Assembly (NCBI GenBank): GCA_963942565.1
Contig: OZ012687.1
Span: 2,137,702-2,201,701, forward strand
Direction: 5' to 3'
Source of the DNA: Maea johnstoni
Lineage: Eukaryota > Annelida > Polychaeta > Spionida > Magelonidae
DNA: 64,000 bases
Positions within the stretch are counted from its first letter, which is position 1. Each line of letters starts with the position of its first letter. Both the position numbers and the translations under genes were made by a program. The notes under the pieces were generated by a model. It saw nothing but the letters and a program-made list of their open reading frames with translations. It made no database searches and was not told the DNA's origin. This document shows positions 12,942 to 24,306 of this stretch, piece by piece.

Positions 12942-15900
12942 ATGGCGGTTGCATCAAATGAGAGGAAACAGGATAAAATGGCAAAGTCCTTCAAAATAAG
13001 ACTTGATGTGAGTGGTTGTCATTAATGTTTTGTAAGAATAAAACATTGGTGATGCATGTTATTGTAATTTAAGAAAGGTTAGCGATGGTTCAATCTAAAT
13101 AATCAATTGAGACTTCAAAGTGGGGAGACATTAAACTTCAAAAATAAAGATGAAAGATCAAGAGGACAAGACAATTATTTATTGATTCTACAATCTGCAC
13201 TATTCAAATCTTGCACTCTGTTACAGTTTGATGTTGGAGAGAGAATTCTAAGTATTGGCATATTCACTTGTTACTCCTTGTTCATATCTTTGTTGATACA
13301 TTGTATATTTAAAGCTTGTCAGTTTTTCCTCAATGTGAAGCACTTGCCTTGATCAAATCAAAGGCTCTTATTTTAATTTTATCAATTCATCAGAGAAATC
13401 TGCCTACATTCGCAGCCAAAAACAGAGCGAACGAGGAGCAGCTAATAAAAAGAGCTTTTCTACTAGTTTCAGAACTTAAATTTAAAAAATGAGCCTTAAT
13501 TATTACTTCTAAAAGTTCATACAGTCAAACTCGTTCATTAAACTAGTGACATATATTTCATTTAAATACACAGACTTGAGTTCCAGTTTCTGTGCCTACA
13601 GCATGGTAAGTCCCGTCCAAGCAACAATAGCATAGGGACATTACATAACGGCAAGGAGGGTCTAGATTCTTAGGGGTTCTTATCAAGAACGTCAAGTATG
13701 GAAAAATTTAAGTAGTGTCCTGAAGGAAATGATAGGTATCAATTGTTATTAGATGTACATAACTTCACAATATATCTAAGTGTTCTTGTGTCATTCTAGG
13801 ACTAGGAAAGGCCATTGCCAGTGTACCGGAAATTTTCTGTAAATATTTTTCTTCAAAATGGTCCAAAGTTATACATTTCATTTATGATCGAATTTTGATG
13901 TTCTGATGGTTTTAAATTCCACTTATTACAGCAACTGGATTGCCCATATACAGAAGGTGTCGATGAATCATGGATCACAGAGTTGATCTTCAAACCTGGA
14001 GAACCTCGCATCAGACTTCTGCAGTGGCTGTTTTCTAGGTAAATATCCATTTATATCAAATTTTACATAAAATTATCTTGCTTGATAGGAATTGAAATTA
14101 TGGTAATGTGTCTCTGAAATTGAATTATTTTTCATCTTTCATATTCACGCACCTATGTTACCTGTTTAGATGTAAACTAACTTATTTGATGCATTTCATT
14201 TATATATATATGTAATTAACTTAATTAAAGAAAATTTCTGAATTTCAACTTGCCATGATACAAAAGTGAGAAGTTAATTGCACTTGCCTGGTATAATTCT
14301 TTTATTTGCCATAACAGGTGAGTGGTTGTGTTACAAGCCCAACTATCTGAATAAAGTGAGTTAGGCATTCTTTATTTAAGGATCCTCAATTTGATTATCA
14401 CACTTGGAAGGTTTGCTAGTATTGCTGTGGTATGGGATTGAAAAAAAAAGTGTGCATATTTGTTGTTCACATCTTGCAGTTGTTCGTGAACATCTAATGA
14501 TAATCCACTGTACTTAATTTCAATCATTCTAATATGTTTTCTGTAGGATGGACTCAAAGTTGAGCAACATGCTGGACCCTCAGTATATGGCTAACAGTAC
14601 TAAAATGGACTCGAGAATTCAAAGTAAGTATTGGTTGCTGAAGCTGCTTTTTGCTGATGATAGTCTTCATTAATCTGTTTATGCCTTGAGTAGCCAAAAT
14701 TACCCACACTATTTTGGTTTTATTATTGAGAGTATTTTCTTAGCAGAAATTTGATTTTATTCTATATTTGAATTTATACTAGCTTCCAAAGTTATGTTCA
14801 AAGATTTCTTTGGTTTTTGATGACTCTCAAACCTTGTCCTGCTGAAGTAGTTTGGTTCTATATGGTCTGCATCTCCCCCTTTCAGGACTGCTGTACATAG
14901 CATCAACATTGGGGCTCTGTAAATATGATGATGTTGATCTCATAAGGGTAAGGCAATATGAATTCTATAGAATAGTACTTGGAAATAACACTAGTACCTT
15001 TGTTACATTATAGCAATAAGCATGCTCACTTATATATTTGGAAACTCCTACTTTTAGTGATCTTGAGCTAATTGTGGCTTTAAAAGTTCTGAGAAACTAT
15101 TCATACCAATTACTAAAATAACTTCAATAATAATATTTAGACGAATATTTAAGGGAATGACTATGGACTGTATTCCATTGCACAATGAAGTAGAACAATA
15201 TTCTATCTGGTTTTCCCAGTACAAAAGCCATATTTAATGAGGTCCTACAATATTCTGCCTGTTTTAAGGGTGTTACATCCTTGTCTCAACAGAAAGCACT
15301 TATAGATCATATTTAAACCTTCAATATTCTGTTTGGTTTAAGGGTATGACAAACTTTTCTTACCATTGGACTTATAAGTTATATAAATATGAACCATTTA
15401 AGAGCTATGAATTAAAGTAACACATATTTGTTTGGTTTAATTAAGGGTGTGACGTCGCTGTCCAAACAGAGGGCGTTTATGGACCAGGTGCTGGACATCG
15501 TGTGTATCGTTGACGCAGCAGATGACCCACACACAAAGGCCATGACCAGTCCTGGCAAGGTCAGCGATGCCATGACCCTGGACGAACAGTTCACGCACGA
15601 CTGCTGGATGGTGGACGTGCTGGCGGGACAAGAAAACATCAACTCTGTCTTCCCCAACGACATAGAGCTTCTCCCGGCTGATCTCAAACGCCAAGTCCAC
15701 AAGGACTGGGAAAAGAAAGGAAATGCAAAAGGAGAGCGGTAAGCTTCTAATGATAGAATGGATCCCATGGGCATGATGGTTTCCCTCAGGCTGTAGCCGT
15801 TGGGGAAATCATCCACTCTCACGGATCTATTCAATCATGTAAGTGATGTAACCCCCCACAGCCATGCCATATTTGTGTAGTAGTGTGACCTCCCTTGAAG

Positions 15901-18900
15901 AAAAGAATTCCAGAAACTTATACAATTGCCAATTTTGGCACCCAGTTACTGAATGCTAGGTATGACCTTGTGTGCACATTATCTGTAGACAGCAAGATTT
16001 GATACAGAAATCACAAGCATGGATGGCTGGTCTGTCAGAAAAATGTGTAGTATTGAGCTATGTCTTTGCCTCCATATTTAAGTGAACATTTGAATCGCTT
16101 GCTTTATTTGAAACATTTAAATTTATACTCAACCCATTTGGCATGGTGTTTTTCATTTCCTATTATTCTGGTGTCCAAATGATATGCTGCTGTTATTTGA
16201 CCGTAGTTTTAAAACACTTTTTGTAGTAAAGAGAGAATAGAATAGAACTGTTTGATTCTCTCAGCAATGTGTCCATAGCAGAGTAGGTGTTATATGTGAC
16301 CACACACCAACCTATAGCTCCATGTTTATTTCTTCACCAGGCCAGTAATCCCAGGTGTTGATCAGCTAACAGAACAGGCCCAGACCCTGGCACAGGACCT
16401 CAAAAGACAAAACGACATGCTACAAGATGTCAAAGCTTCCGTAAGTGGACAATTTTTTTTTTTAATCCGAATTATATGCATTGGTCCCTGACTCCCTGTT
16501 AGTCTAAGCAGTCATGCATTGCAGGGTGTCTGGAAGGATTTTGATTCGCAGAAAGTCCTTGCCAATTTTTTAACCAAAAATTTGGGTAAATTAAAGGTCT
16601 AGTTTATTTGATTAAAATGTGGGTGCCAATTATGATATATTGGTAGTAAATTCATTTTTACTTAAGTTATGCATTTATATTAAATGTGTTCTTCTATCAA
16701 GTTGACTCTATTATTTTTTCTGCATAAGTACCTTAGTGTATTTTTCTTCAAATTACCTCTGTGATGAAATACCATTTTTGTTCACCTCATGGTTGCTGTG
16801 GAAATGCACATGAATGCTGTGTATGACATTATGCCCCTCTTTCCAGTGCACGTACCCTGAGGAGGACCCGCAGAGCTGCAGCAGGGTGAGCAGAACCATG
16901 CGCCTCGTCCTCTCAGAGCTCAACCAGCTGGTGGTCGGCTTCTCCTACGTCTTCGAGAACGAGATGCGCCAGTGGTGCAACAAGACCCCGCCCACTCTCT
17001 CACAGCTCGGCCCCGCCTTCAAGAGGGTTCACACCCTGCTACAGCAGTTCACAGCAGTAAGTAGTCACCCCTAGCTCTCACAGCTCGGCCCCGCCTTCAA
17101 GAGGGTCCACACGCTGCTACAGCAGTTCACAGCAGTAAGGTATCTCTTTGCAGATATGGAAGTTGTCAGATGGAAAAAATATTACATGAGAAAATAAGTT
17201 TTGTATTTAGAACCAAGGTCTTAGCCAGGATTTAGAAACTGGGTGCCCAAAATTGGCAATTGTAAAACTTTTGGGGTGTCCAAATTTTTAAGGGGGACCA
17301 CAATATACAGCATAAATTTATCAAAATAAGGCATAATATCCTTATACAATGTCATGGTAATCACATAAAATTCAATTATATGCTTGAGATTGACATTTTA
17401 AGAAAATTCCTCACCAAAAAATCTTGGTGAGGAGTGCTCTTGTCCAAACGACCTTGCTGGCTAAGACTATGATTACATCCACAATCTCTTTACTATCTAT
17501 GCCTTAGTTATTATTTTTTGTTTAATCCACCCATCCTTGTGAAAAAATGCTTGAACAGGTGCGGGTGGAGAAACCACTAGAAGACGTTTTAGCTTCTCTC
17601 ATCCTCCCTTTTTCAGTTGCTCCACGGCCTTGACAACATCAGGCACAGTTACACCAGTGTCATCAACAAGGAGACGAGTGGGAAGAGTGTGGGCGCCAAG
17701 AGCAAGACTGCAGAAACATTTGGTGGGTAATACATAACTCCGGCATATGTTTGCACTGGTATAGTTATAATTTATTATACAAGTTTATACTGCATGCCCT
17801 TTATTTATGCCAGTTTCTTGGATAGCACTGCAATTATAAGCTCCTCTAAACTAAAGACAAGCAGATCATTGTAAGGGAAACTCCTAATATACAAAATTGC
17901 TGCAGTCAGATTTAGAGGTGGTTTACATACACACAATGGGAGTGGTGCTTAAGAGGGGTTAACAGTATTTTAGCAGAACAACGTGTGGCAGTATAGCTCA
18001 TTTGGAAGTTTCATTCAGCAGGATGGCAAATTATTATATATTTTTTACCTCTGTAACCTTTCACTTTTAGTCTGATGGATTGAATTATATTTCAAAGATA
18101 AAGTATTAGTAATTGTGGTCATATTGTGTGTATATTTCAGCCAGCATTCTTGTATTACCCTGTACCATTTTATTGATGATGGTCAGTCAGAAAAATGAGA
18201 TCATGCTCTAGGTTGGATAATATTTCTGAATGTATTTTTTTTAAGTTTGTTTAGTATAACTGAAATGTGATATGACATGACACTATTTAGATAAAACTTT
18301 CGAAATATTGATTGGCGGTCTGATGCTAGTAAAGCAAGTGATCAATTCTTTTACATGTCATTTTAAACCAGTCTGTGCCCTGTCAGCTGTTTATCTAGCA
18401 TTATTTCGGATGACATGAAGTGTACCTGTATTGATTTTCAATATGTGAATTTAGATGTGTCTAGATGAAAGAGTCTGTGAATGTTTCATTTCTATGTTCA
18501 TACGAAAAACTGGGTAGACACAGTACAGACATATCTATGGACTGCCTGAGAAAATCTATTGATTAATCGTTCTTTAGTCGGTTGTTTGATTCCTATGTTT
18601 TCCTGAGGTAGCCTTGTCTTTACCTTTATAAAATTTGAAATTGCCATTGTGTTCCTTTTAATTTCATTAATCTAACATCATCTGTGATCACCATGGAGTG
18701 ACCCCTCAAATAATTTTCAAGAAAATCCTCAATGGTGAATTCAGTAAAGATACAAACCTGTCTTTTTCATGTTAACCCTGCCAATGCTTAGACTACTTTT
18801 GTCCAAAGCACAAGGGCACAAACAATTTTGAAAACCATCTAAACGATGTCATTTTGGTATTCATTGGATAGGTCTTGCAGAGTACACTCAGATGAGTACC

Positions 18901-19141
18901 CATGTGCCAAGGTTTCAGTCTTTTTTTTATAGGTTTTTTGCATCATTTTGTATTGGCCAAATTAGCAACAGCAGCATATAGATTAATCTGTTTAACATTG
19001 TGATGTGTAATATCTCCTTCAGGGGACATCAGCCAGGCAGCACTGGAGAGCTTCCAGGAGTGCATCACCATCTTGGAGGAGTCTATGCAGAGACAGGACA
19101 CCGCAGAGCAGTCGTTCCATACATCCATCAGGCTCACGTAG
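12942..19141 (+). CDS. HAUS7: HAUS augmin-like complex subunit 7
   Basis: HAUS7 is one of eight augmin subunits that recruit gamma-tubulin to existing spindle microtubules. Exons: 12942-13007, 13932-14038, 14547-14623, 14886-14947, 15446-15738, 16341-16440, 16847-17056, 17617-17722, 19023-19141. All junctions are GT/AG and in phase, giving 379 residues (human HAUS7 is 368). Family resemblances: LDCPYTEGVDE near the N-terminus (human LNCPFLEGL), FKPGEPRIRLLQWLFSR, SKQRAFMDQVLDIV (human KQLHFMDQLLDTI), and a coiled-coil half (exon 6 TEQAQTLAQDLKRQNDML; exon 7 LVLSELNQLVVGFSYVFENE). The start is the first ATG after the divergent promoter region. The 3' ends of exons 7 and 9 are each repeated in tandem just downstream. 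I am sure of the family; residues were matched from memory, not by alignment. Confidence 0.87.
16997..17138 (+). repeat. Tandem duplication of HAUS7 exon 7 end (period 78 bp)
   Basis: The last 60 bases of exon 7 and its donor (from ctctcacagctcgg at 16997) recur from 17075 with two substitutions, ending in a second gcagtaagg donor at about 17135. Reading from exon 7 into the copy meets a stop, so the copy is intronic if the first donor is used; if the copy's donor is used the frame closes early. Confidence 0.9.
17218..17467. mobile_element. GTCTTAGCCAG MITE, copy 1
   Basis: A 250-bp element with perfect 11-bp inverted ends GTCTTAGCCAG and CTGGCTAAGAC, in HAUS7 intron 7. The left third (tttagaaactgggtgcc and onward) closely matches the copy at 32330. 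No clear target-site duplication is visible. Confidence 0.7.
18776..18982. mobile_element. piggyBac-type MITE next to the last HAUS7 exon
   Basis: A 207-bp relative of the 9426 element with TTAA at 18772-18775 and 18983-18986. Its right end is only about 40 bp from the acceptor of HAUS7 exon 9, so it may contain the branch point region of that intron. Confidence 0.7.
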
Positions 19142-19248
19142 TAACACTGGAGAGCTTCCAGGAGTGCATCACCATCTTGGAGGAGTCTATGTAGAGACAG
19201 GACACCGCAGAGCAGTCGTTCCACACATCCATCAGGCTCACGTAGTAA
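19041..19248 (+). repeat. Tandem duplication of HAUS7 terminal exon (104 bp x 2)
   Basis: Bases 19041-19144, the 3' part of the last exon with its stop codon, are followed directly by a second copy 19145-19248 with two substitutions. One of them turns a glutamine codon into a stop in the second copy, and the true stop in the first copy already ends translation, so the second copy is 3' untranslated or flanking DNA. Confidence 0.93.
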
Positions 19249-20394
19249 CACACAACTCCCATCTCAGGCTCTGGTGTAGCGTTTAACCCATACAAGCTGC
19301 CCAACTTCTGGGGCCGGTTGCACCAACAGACACTCAGACTCAACATGTAAATGCATTTTTCTACAACAATAGCATGACTATTGTTGTAGACAATCAGGTT
19401 AAGCATTGAGCCTAAGTCACCTCGGTGCCACAGGCCCCTGGATTGAGTCCATACCCGTCAAGTCTCCTGTTTTTAACAGGAGTCTCCTGTTTTTGGGACT
19501 TCATTTTACCTGCCTCCTGTTTTTCTCCTGTTTTTTTCTTGTCTCCTGTTTTTCTCCTGTTTTTCTAGAATACCAGTCTAAAGCGACTATAATCTCCTGT
19601 TTTTCCTCAAGTTCAGCCCAGATCTACTTAAACTCCTACAGCTTAGCATGCAACTCAGCTCTTCTAGCCTGCCTAAACATAGGGTCATGTTATAATTGAT
19701 TTGTTGTTATTGTGTCCATCTGTTTACTGCAGAGAGTTGAGAGTATTGGCACTACATTAGGTAGGAGCCACCTGGTGGGACGTTGGTAAATTATATATAC
19801 AGGTGCGGCACCTGGTGGGAAGTTGGTAAACTAACGTATATGGTAGCGGCTGCCGCGTGAGAAAATCTCCTGTTTTTTTTTTGTCTGGGGTTGACAGATA
19901 TGTCGGATTGTGTTTGTAATCTCGAAGGACTTGATTATTTTTTCCGAAAAATACATGCATTCTAAGGAGAAATGCTGACAAGGACCTAATATTCTTTATA
20001 AATTTCATGGGAATTGGTCCAGCGGATGCTTACCTAGATCTCCAAGCATGAATGGGTTAGGGAATTTGGAGTGGTGCTCATTGTGACATCTTTCTGCAAT
20101 TCTATCCTCAAAATAACTAAGCAGCCATTAAAAACTATCTGAAGTGTATTTGGTCTAATATATTTGATCATATCTCAAATAGAGCAATATCCAAAACAGA
20201 ACAATCTTTCACTTAAAAAGTTTCGTATTATATTTTTGTGAGGATGTATATTTATGCATAAGACCATGTTTTTGCTCTAGATGTGAATGGGTTAAAGAGG
20301 AAGTAACCTCATATCTCTGGCAACGTAGTCCCAGGTTTGTACAGTTGCAGGCAGGGCGTTCAATATTGTTGACCACTTGGAAAATACCGTAATT
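19249..20394. repeat. Intergenic, with a TCTCCTGTTTTT simple repeat
   Basis: No gene seen. Between about 19460 and 19605 the motif (TC)TCCTGTTTTT occurs some nine times with irregular spacing, and again near 19865; CACCTGGTGGGA(C/A)GTTGGTAAA recurs at about 19770 and 19807. These look like a degenerate tandem repeat, possibly inside an old mobile element. Confidence 0.6.
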
Positions 20395-20982
20395 TCGCGT
20401 GTATAAGACGCACCTGTATATAAGACGCACCCCTTGTTCAGGCCTTTAAAACGGTGTATAGACGTTAGCCCTGTGTATAGTGCGCACCCCCTTTTCGGTC
20501 CATGTCTCTAGCTATTGTGTAAAAAACGAACAAACTAGCAATGGATTCGGACAAACATTAAGTTGATTGTAATTTGAAGTGACTTATAATGCTGCTCTAA
20601 AGACAATAGGGGCTCGGACATTCATGCCGTGTATTGTAATTAGCGTGCCTAAAATAGGACTAGCTGGACGGGCCTGGTAACACGCAATTCACTAAGTTGC
20701 CTACGGCTAAATTAGACTTCTAATAATGTTTTACCGTTACCACTGAAGTTGAGAGGTGCTAAACATGTTAGAACCGCAATTGAAATGAAAACATACCAGA
20801 GGCTTATTCTGATATGGGGTCTCGGTGCGGTAATGGCGGGTCATCGATTTCCGATCTCCACGTGGCCTGGGTACTCGATGTAAAACACCCTGGATTTCTA
20901 GCTCTGTGTATAAGACGCACCCCCGAATTATGGGTAAAAATTTGTGTAAAAAAGTGCGTCTTATACACGCGAAATTACGGTA
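20395..20982. mobile_element. MITE with 29-bp perfect terminal inverted repeats
   Basis: A 588-bp element whose first 29 bases (taccgtaatttcgcgtgtat followed by aagacgcac, 20395-20423) are the exact reverse complement of its last 29 (20954-20982). Internal copies of the ataagacgcaccc motif occur near 20434 and 20908. TA at both extremities would fit insertion at TA. No transposase frame is present; superfamily not assigned. Confidence 0.85.
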
Positions 20983-21868
20983 CCCATTGGAGAGGAGTTT
21001 GTTAGTAAGGCTTTTGTGCTAGGAATAGTTCAAAAGGTTTATTTTGAATGGCCCGTCAATTTGTTTTTGTATTAAAAGGATCAGCCAGATAAAATGTCAG
21101 GAAGTTAAACAAAGCCTACAAATGCATAGCAGGATCTAGAAATGCTTCATTCACATGATTCAGTGGATTTTTGATGATTCAGGAGGTTCATTTGGGGGTC
21201 AGGCAATAAGCAGCTTCGATAAGTCACATGGCTAATCCTTGAATCTTAGTTCAAACAATCAATTATCCTTGAACTAGAATGCAGGATGTCTGACAGCTAA
21301 AATTCTTATCTTTTGATCTCCTGAATAAATATCAGGTCAGGTCCTAATTCCTCGAGTCCAATATGACCTAATTTAGTATTTGTATTTTCTGACCAATACT
21401 TTACTCTTAAGAACAATGTGCTAGAAGTACTATTAGGAAATGGACAAAAAAACATAATATTGTGTATACTCCTTTGAATTTCTAGGTCCAGTCATTAGTG
21501 TCACAGATGAAACAACTTGTCATTCTCAGTTAGAGACATTTTCCGTACAAGGGGCATGTATACCAAATGGAGTTGTGTATGCAAGGGGCAACATTGTATA
21601 GGATAAAATTGTTTGCAAGTTTGGGAAAATTATGGAAGATAGTTTTCCAGTGTGAAAGAACAAGGTAAAGGTAATTTGTGTATTTCTGTACATACTGTAA
21701 ATAACTGTATACTATTTGTGAATAAACTTTTCTATGTATCCCTGGTCATATTATCCTTCACATTGTGTTACATCTCTTTTACAGTCTTAGCCAGAAGGGC
21801 AACTGGGCGTCATTTGGATATCAAATCCCTCAAAATTTACCACCAGCACACCCGACTATCTTTGAATA
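20983..21868. other. Intergenic, nothing recognised
   Basis: No gene or clear repeat was seen. A plus-strand AATAAA at about 21720 has no matching transcript evidence. Confidence 0.4.
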
Positions 21869-22042
21869 CAGGTGAACTTGGATATGACGGACCACTGTAA
21901 GACAGAATTTGCATATGACGGACAATATGATTGGTCCCAGTCTGATGCATATAAAGTATTCGTCATATGTATACAACAGATTTTGCATATGACGGACCAA
22001 TTTTCCTGGTCCCATTGAGTCTATCATATACAAGGTCACCAG
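21869..22042. mobile_element. TA-flanked pogo/Tigger-like MITE
   Basis: A 174-bp element beginning CAGGTGAACTTGGATATGAC and ending with the imperfect inverse (ATCATATACAAGGTCACCAG), flanked by TA on both sides. The internal TATGACGGACC motif repeats three times. TA targets and this end type fit pogo/Tigger-class non-autonomous elements. Confidence 0.6.
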
Positions 22043-22613
22043 TATTTTTTTAAATGCCATTTTCAAAATAAATTTTTCAGTCCTTACATAAATCTCATGA
22101 CAATGTCGATGGATATTATGCTTTATTTCAATGAGTAAAAGCATGTTTACGGTTGCAATCTGGGCTCCCTTGAAAAATAGTAGTTTACAATTGCCAACCT
22201 GGGCACTCGGTCTGGCTAAGAACCGGTCTCAAATCATGTGCTTTTTTATGGGCCAACTATCATTTATCATCAGAAACGCTGGAAGATGTGTGCTAAATAG
22301 TAAATAGTGTTCATTTACTCTTCAATTTATCCTGTATGTGTGTTGTGGAAGTCTAGGATTAATAATAAATAAATTGAACAGAACTGAATGATTGCTATGT
22401 GAACAGCATATGAAATATCGACTTTTCATCCTTAATTTTGCCACGAAAGGCCTCTCAATTGACAGGGGGCAAATAATAATGTGGGTGCAAGTAATCGGGT
22501 ACAGAATGAACAATTAATACACTTTGAGTTAATCTTGAACCAACTACTAACCTAGTGTCTTTCCATAAGAGTTACCAAGATAAAAATCGAACCATTTAGT
22601 CATATAAAAACAT

Positions 22614-22619
22614 TTTATT
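22614..22619 (-). terminator. Probable poly(A) signal of the HEXIM transcript
   Basis: AATAAA on the minus strand within an AT-rich context, about 1.7 kb downstream of the HEXIM stop codon and the best signal I noticed on that side. If used, the transcript has a long 3' untranslated region through 22,600-24,306. Confidence 0.4.
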
Positions 22620-24306
22620 CAATGTCTCAAATTAAAACATTACAGCAAGTTGTTGATTTAAAGACATCTTTGGCAATAAACAAACAGTAATTTGGTAGCC
22701 AAGTTGGGATGTAACTTGAGCTATGGATAAAACAAATAATTAGCAATAAAATCATTAACACAAATCGTACTTTAACATTGAGTGAATTTGAGTCGCCGTA
22801 ATAATTATATAATACACCTTAAAATACATGATTCCTTTTGACTTAGAATACCTCATTTACATTTGACATTTTGTTCAATATTCAAAATAACTTCATGCAT
22901 AGAACATGGCCAACTTTGTGATTAAATAATGTAGTCAATTCCATCAAATGTTTACATCTAGGAAAGCCATATCTCTGTGGTACAAAAACAAAATCTATCT
23001 TGTGAAGTTAGGCCTGAACATCCTATCAATTTCACTAGCGAACTGAATTTTTAATGGCAAGCACTGCCAAGCAGACCTGATCAGTTTTATATAACTTGTA
23101 ATTCATGATTGTGCTTCTCCAAACTGAAATAAATAATTAATGTTATCCAATTATCAGTAAGTGCTTATTTGCCTTGCATGATCTTAACACTTAATTACAA
23201 CCCTCAAAAAAAATATGGACACCACTCAGTTGCACATCTGATGTATCACCACAGAGCTGTTACATCTGTCTTTAGAATCCTTGTCACAACCACAGGAAGG
23301 CGAGTATCTCTGCATGATGGTGTCTGAAACGAGTTGAGGTAAAACAATATGCAACATTAGACAAGGAGAGCTTGAAGCTTCATGTTAAAATAAGCTGATA
23401 CTCATTACCCTCGACAACTTTACCAAACTCGCCACCTTAACTGGAAGATGTCGTGTAGGTGAGAGTCGTATGAGGAAGGTGTCCAGACTCCCTCAAGCCC
23501 AGCAGGTGACCAGCGACTATCTCCTCCGGTATCAGTCCTTGTCGAGAACTATGCCAGGAGATCCGCCTGAAAGACAAACCACAAAGGTGAAAACGTACGT
23601 ACAAAAATGTCAATAAATACAACTTGCTCATACTCAGAGAACCCAAGTTTAATATTGGGATGAAACCATTCATTTAACTATTTCATCTGGCAATACTATA
23701 TGCCAAATATATTGCCTAACATTTGCTAACAAGCAAGGTTCTTTTGTAAGAGGTATTTCCAAATAATCAAATGAATAATACTTTGGTGCTCTGACTCTGA
23801 GTATGGCAAATGTTGGAACAATAGTTGGAACAATAGTTGAAACGAGATGTTGCATAACTTGACTTTAAAACTTATCAGAACCAGAATAATGAAGGCATTG
23901 TAACCAGTTATCCCAAAGATTAATTAAATGACATACAATGGCCTGCTTTGTTCCACACAAGCCATCAATAACAGCCAAACATATTTACAAGTATATAAGC
24001 AAATCTTTTAACATGACAAATGTTTGTTTAACCAGGTAACTGTGGCATCTATTCAGAATCCGTATACACAACCGCATCAAATGGTTCAAACCCCTATAGC
24101 ATTATTTCTTCAACGGCCTACTCTAATACGATTACAAAGCATGTTATTCTTTCAAACTTCTTTGGAACTCTAATAAATTGTTTTGCTATGATGGCAAAAA
24201 GGTATCAATCACCTTAATTTCATGACAACAGTCATACAGTTATTTGTTCTGGAAAGCCTTAGAGCTTATTCAACACATTTTGTGACTATTCCTGATAGTC
24301 GTTAGT
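22620..24306 (-). other. Presumed HEXIM 3' untranslated or flanking region
   Basis: No clear coding sequence. A short minus-strand stretch at about 23440-23573 has raised GC and is bordered by an acceptor-like CTTTCAG (open for about 43 codons). It could be an untranslated exon or a fragment of another gene; I cannot identify it. Confidence 0.35.

Noticed and set aside
15412-15834. Minus-strand frames opposite HAUS7 exon 5
   Set aside because: Antisense shadows of a long coding exon.
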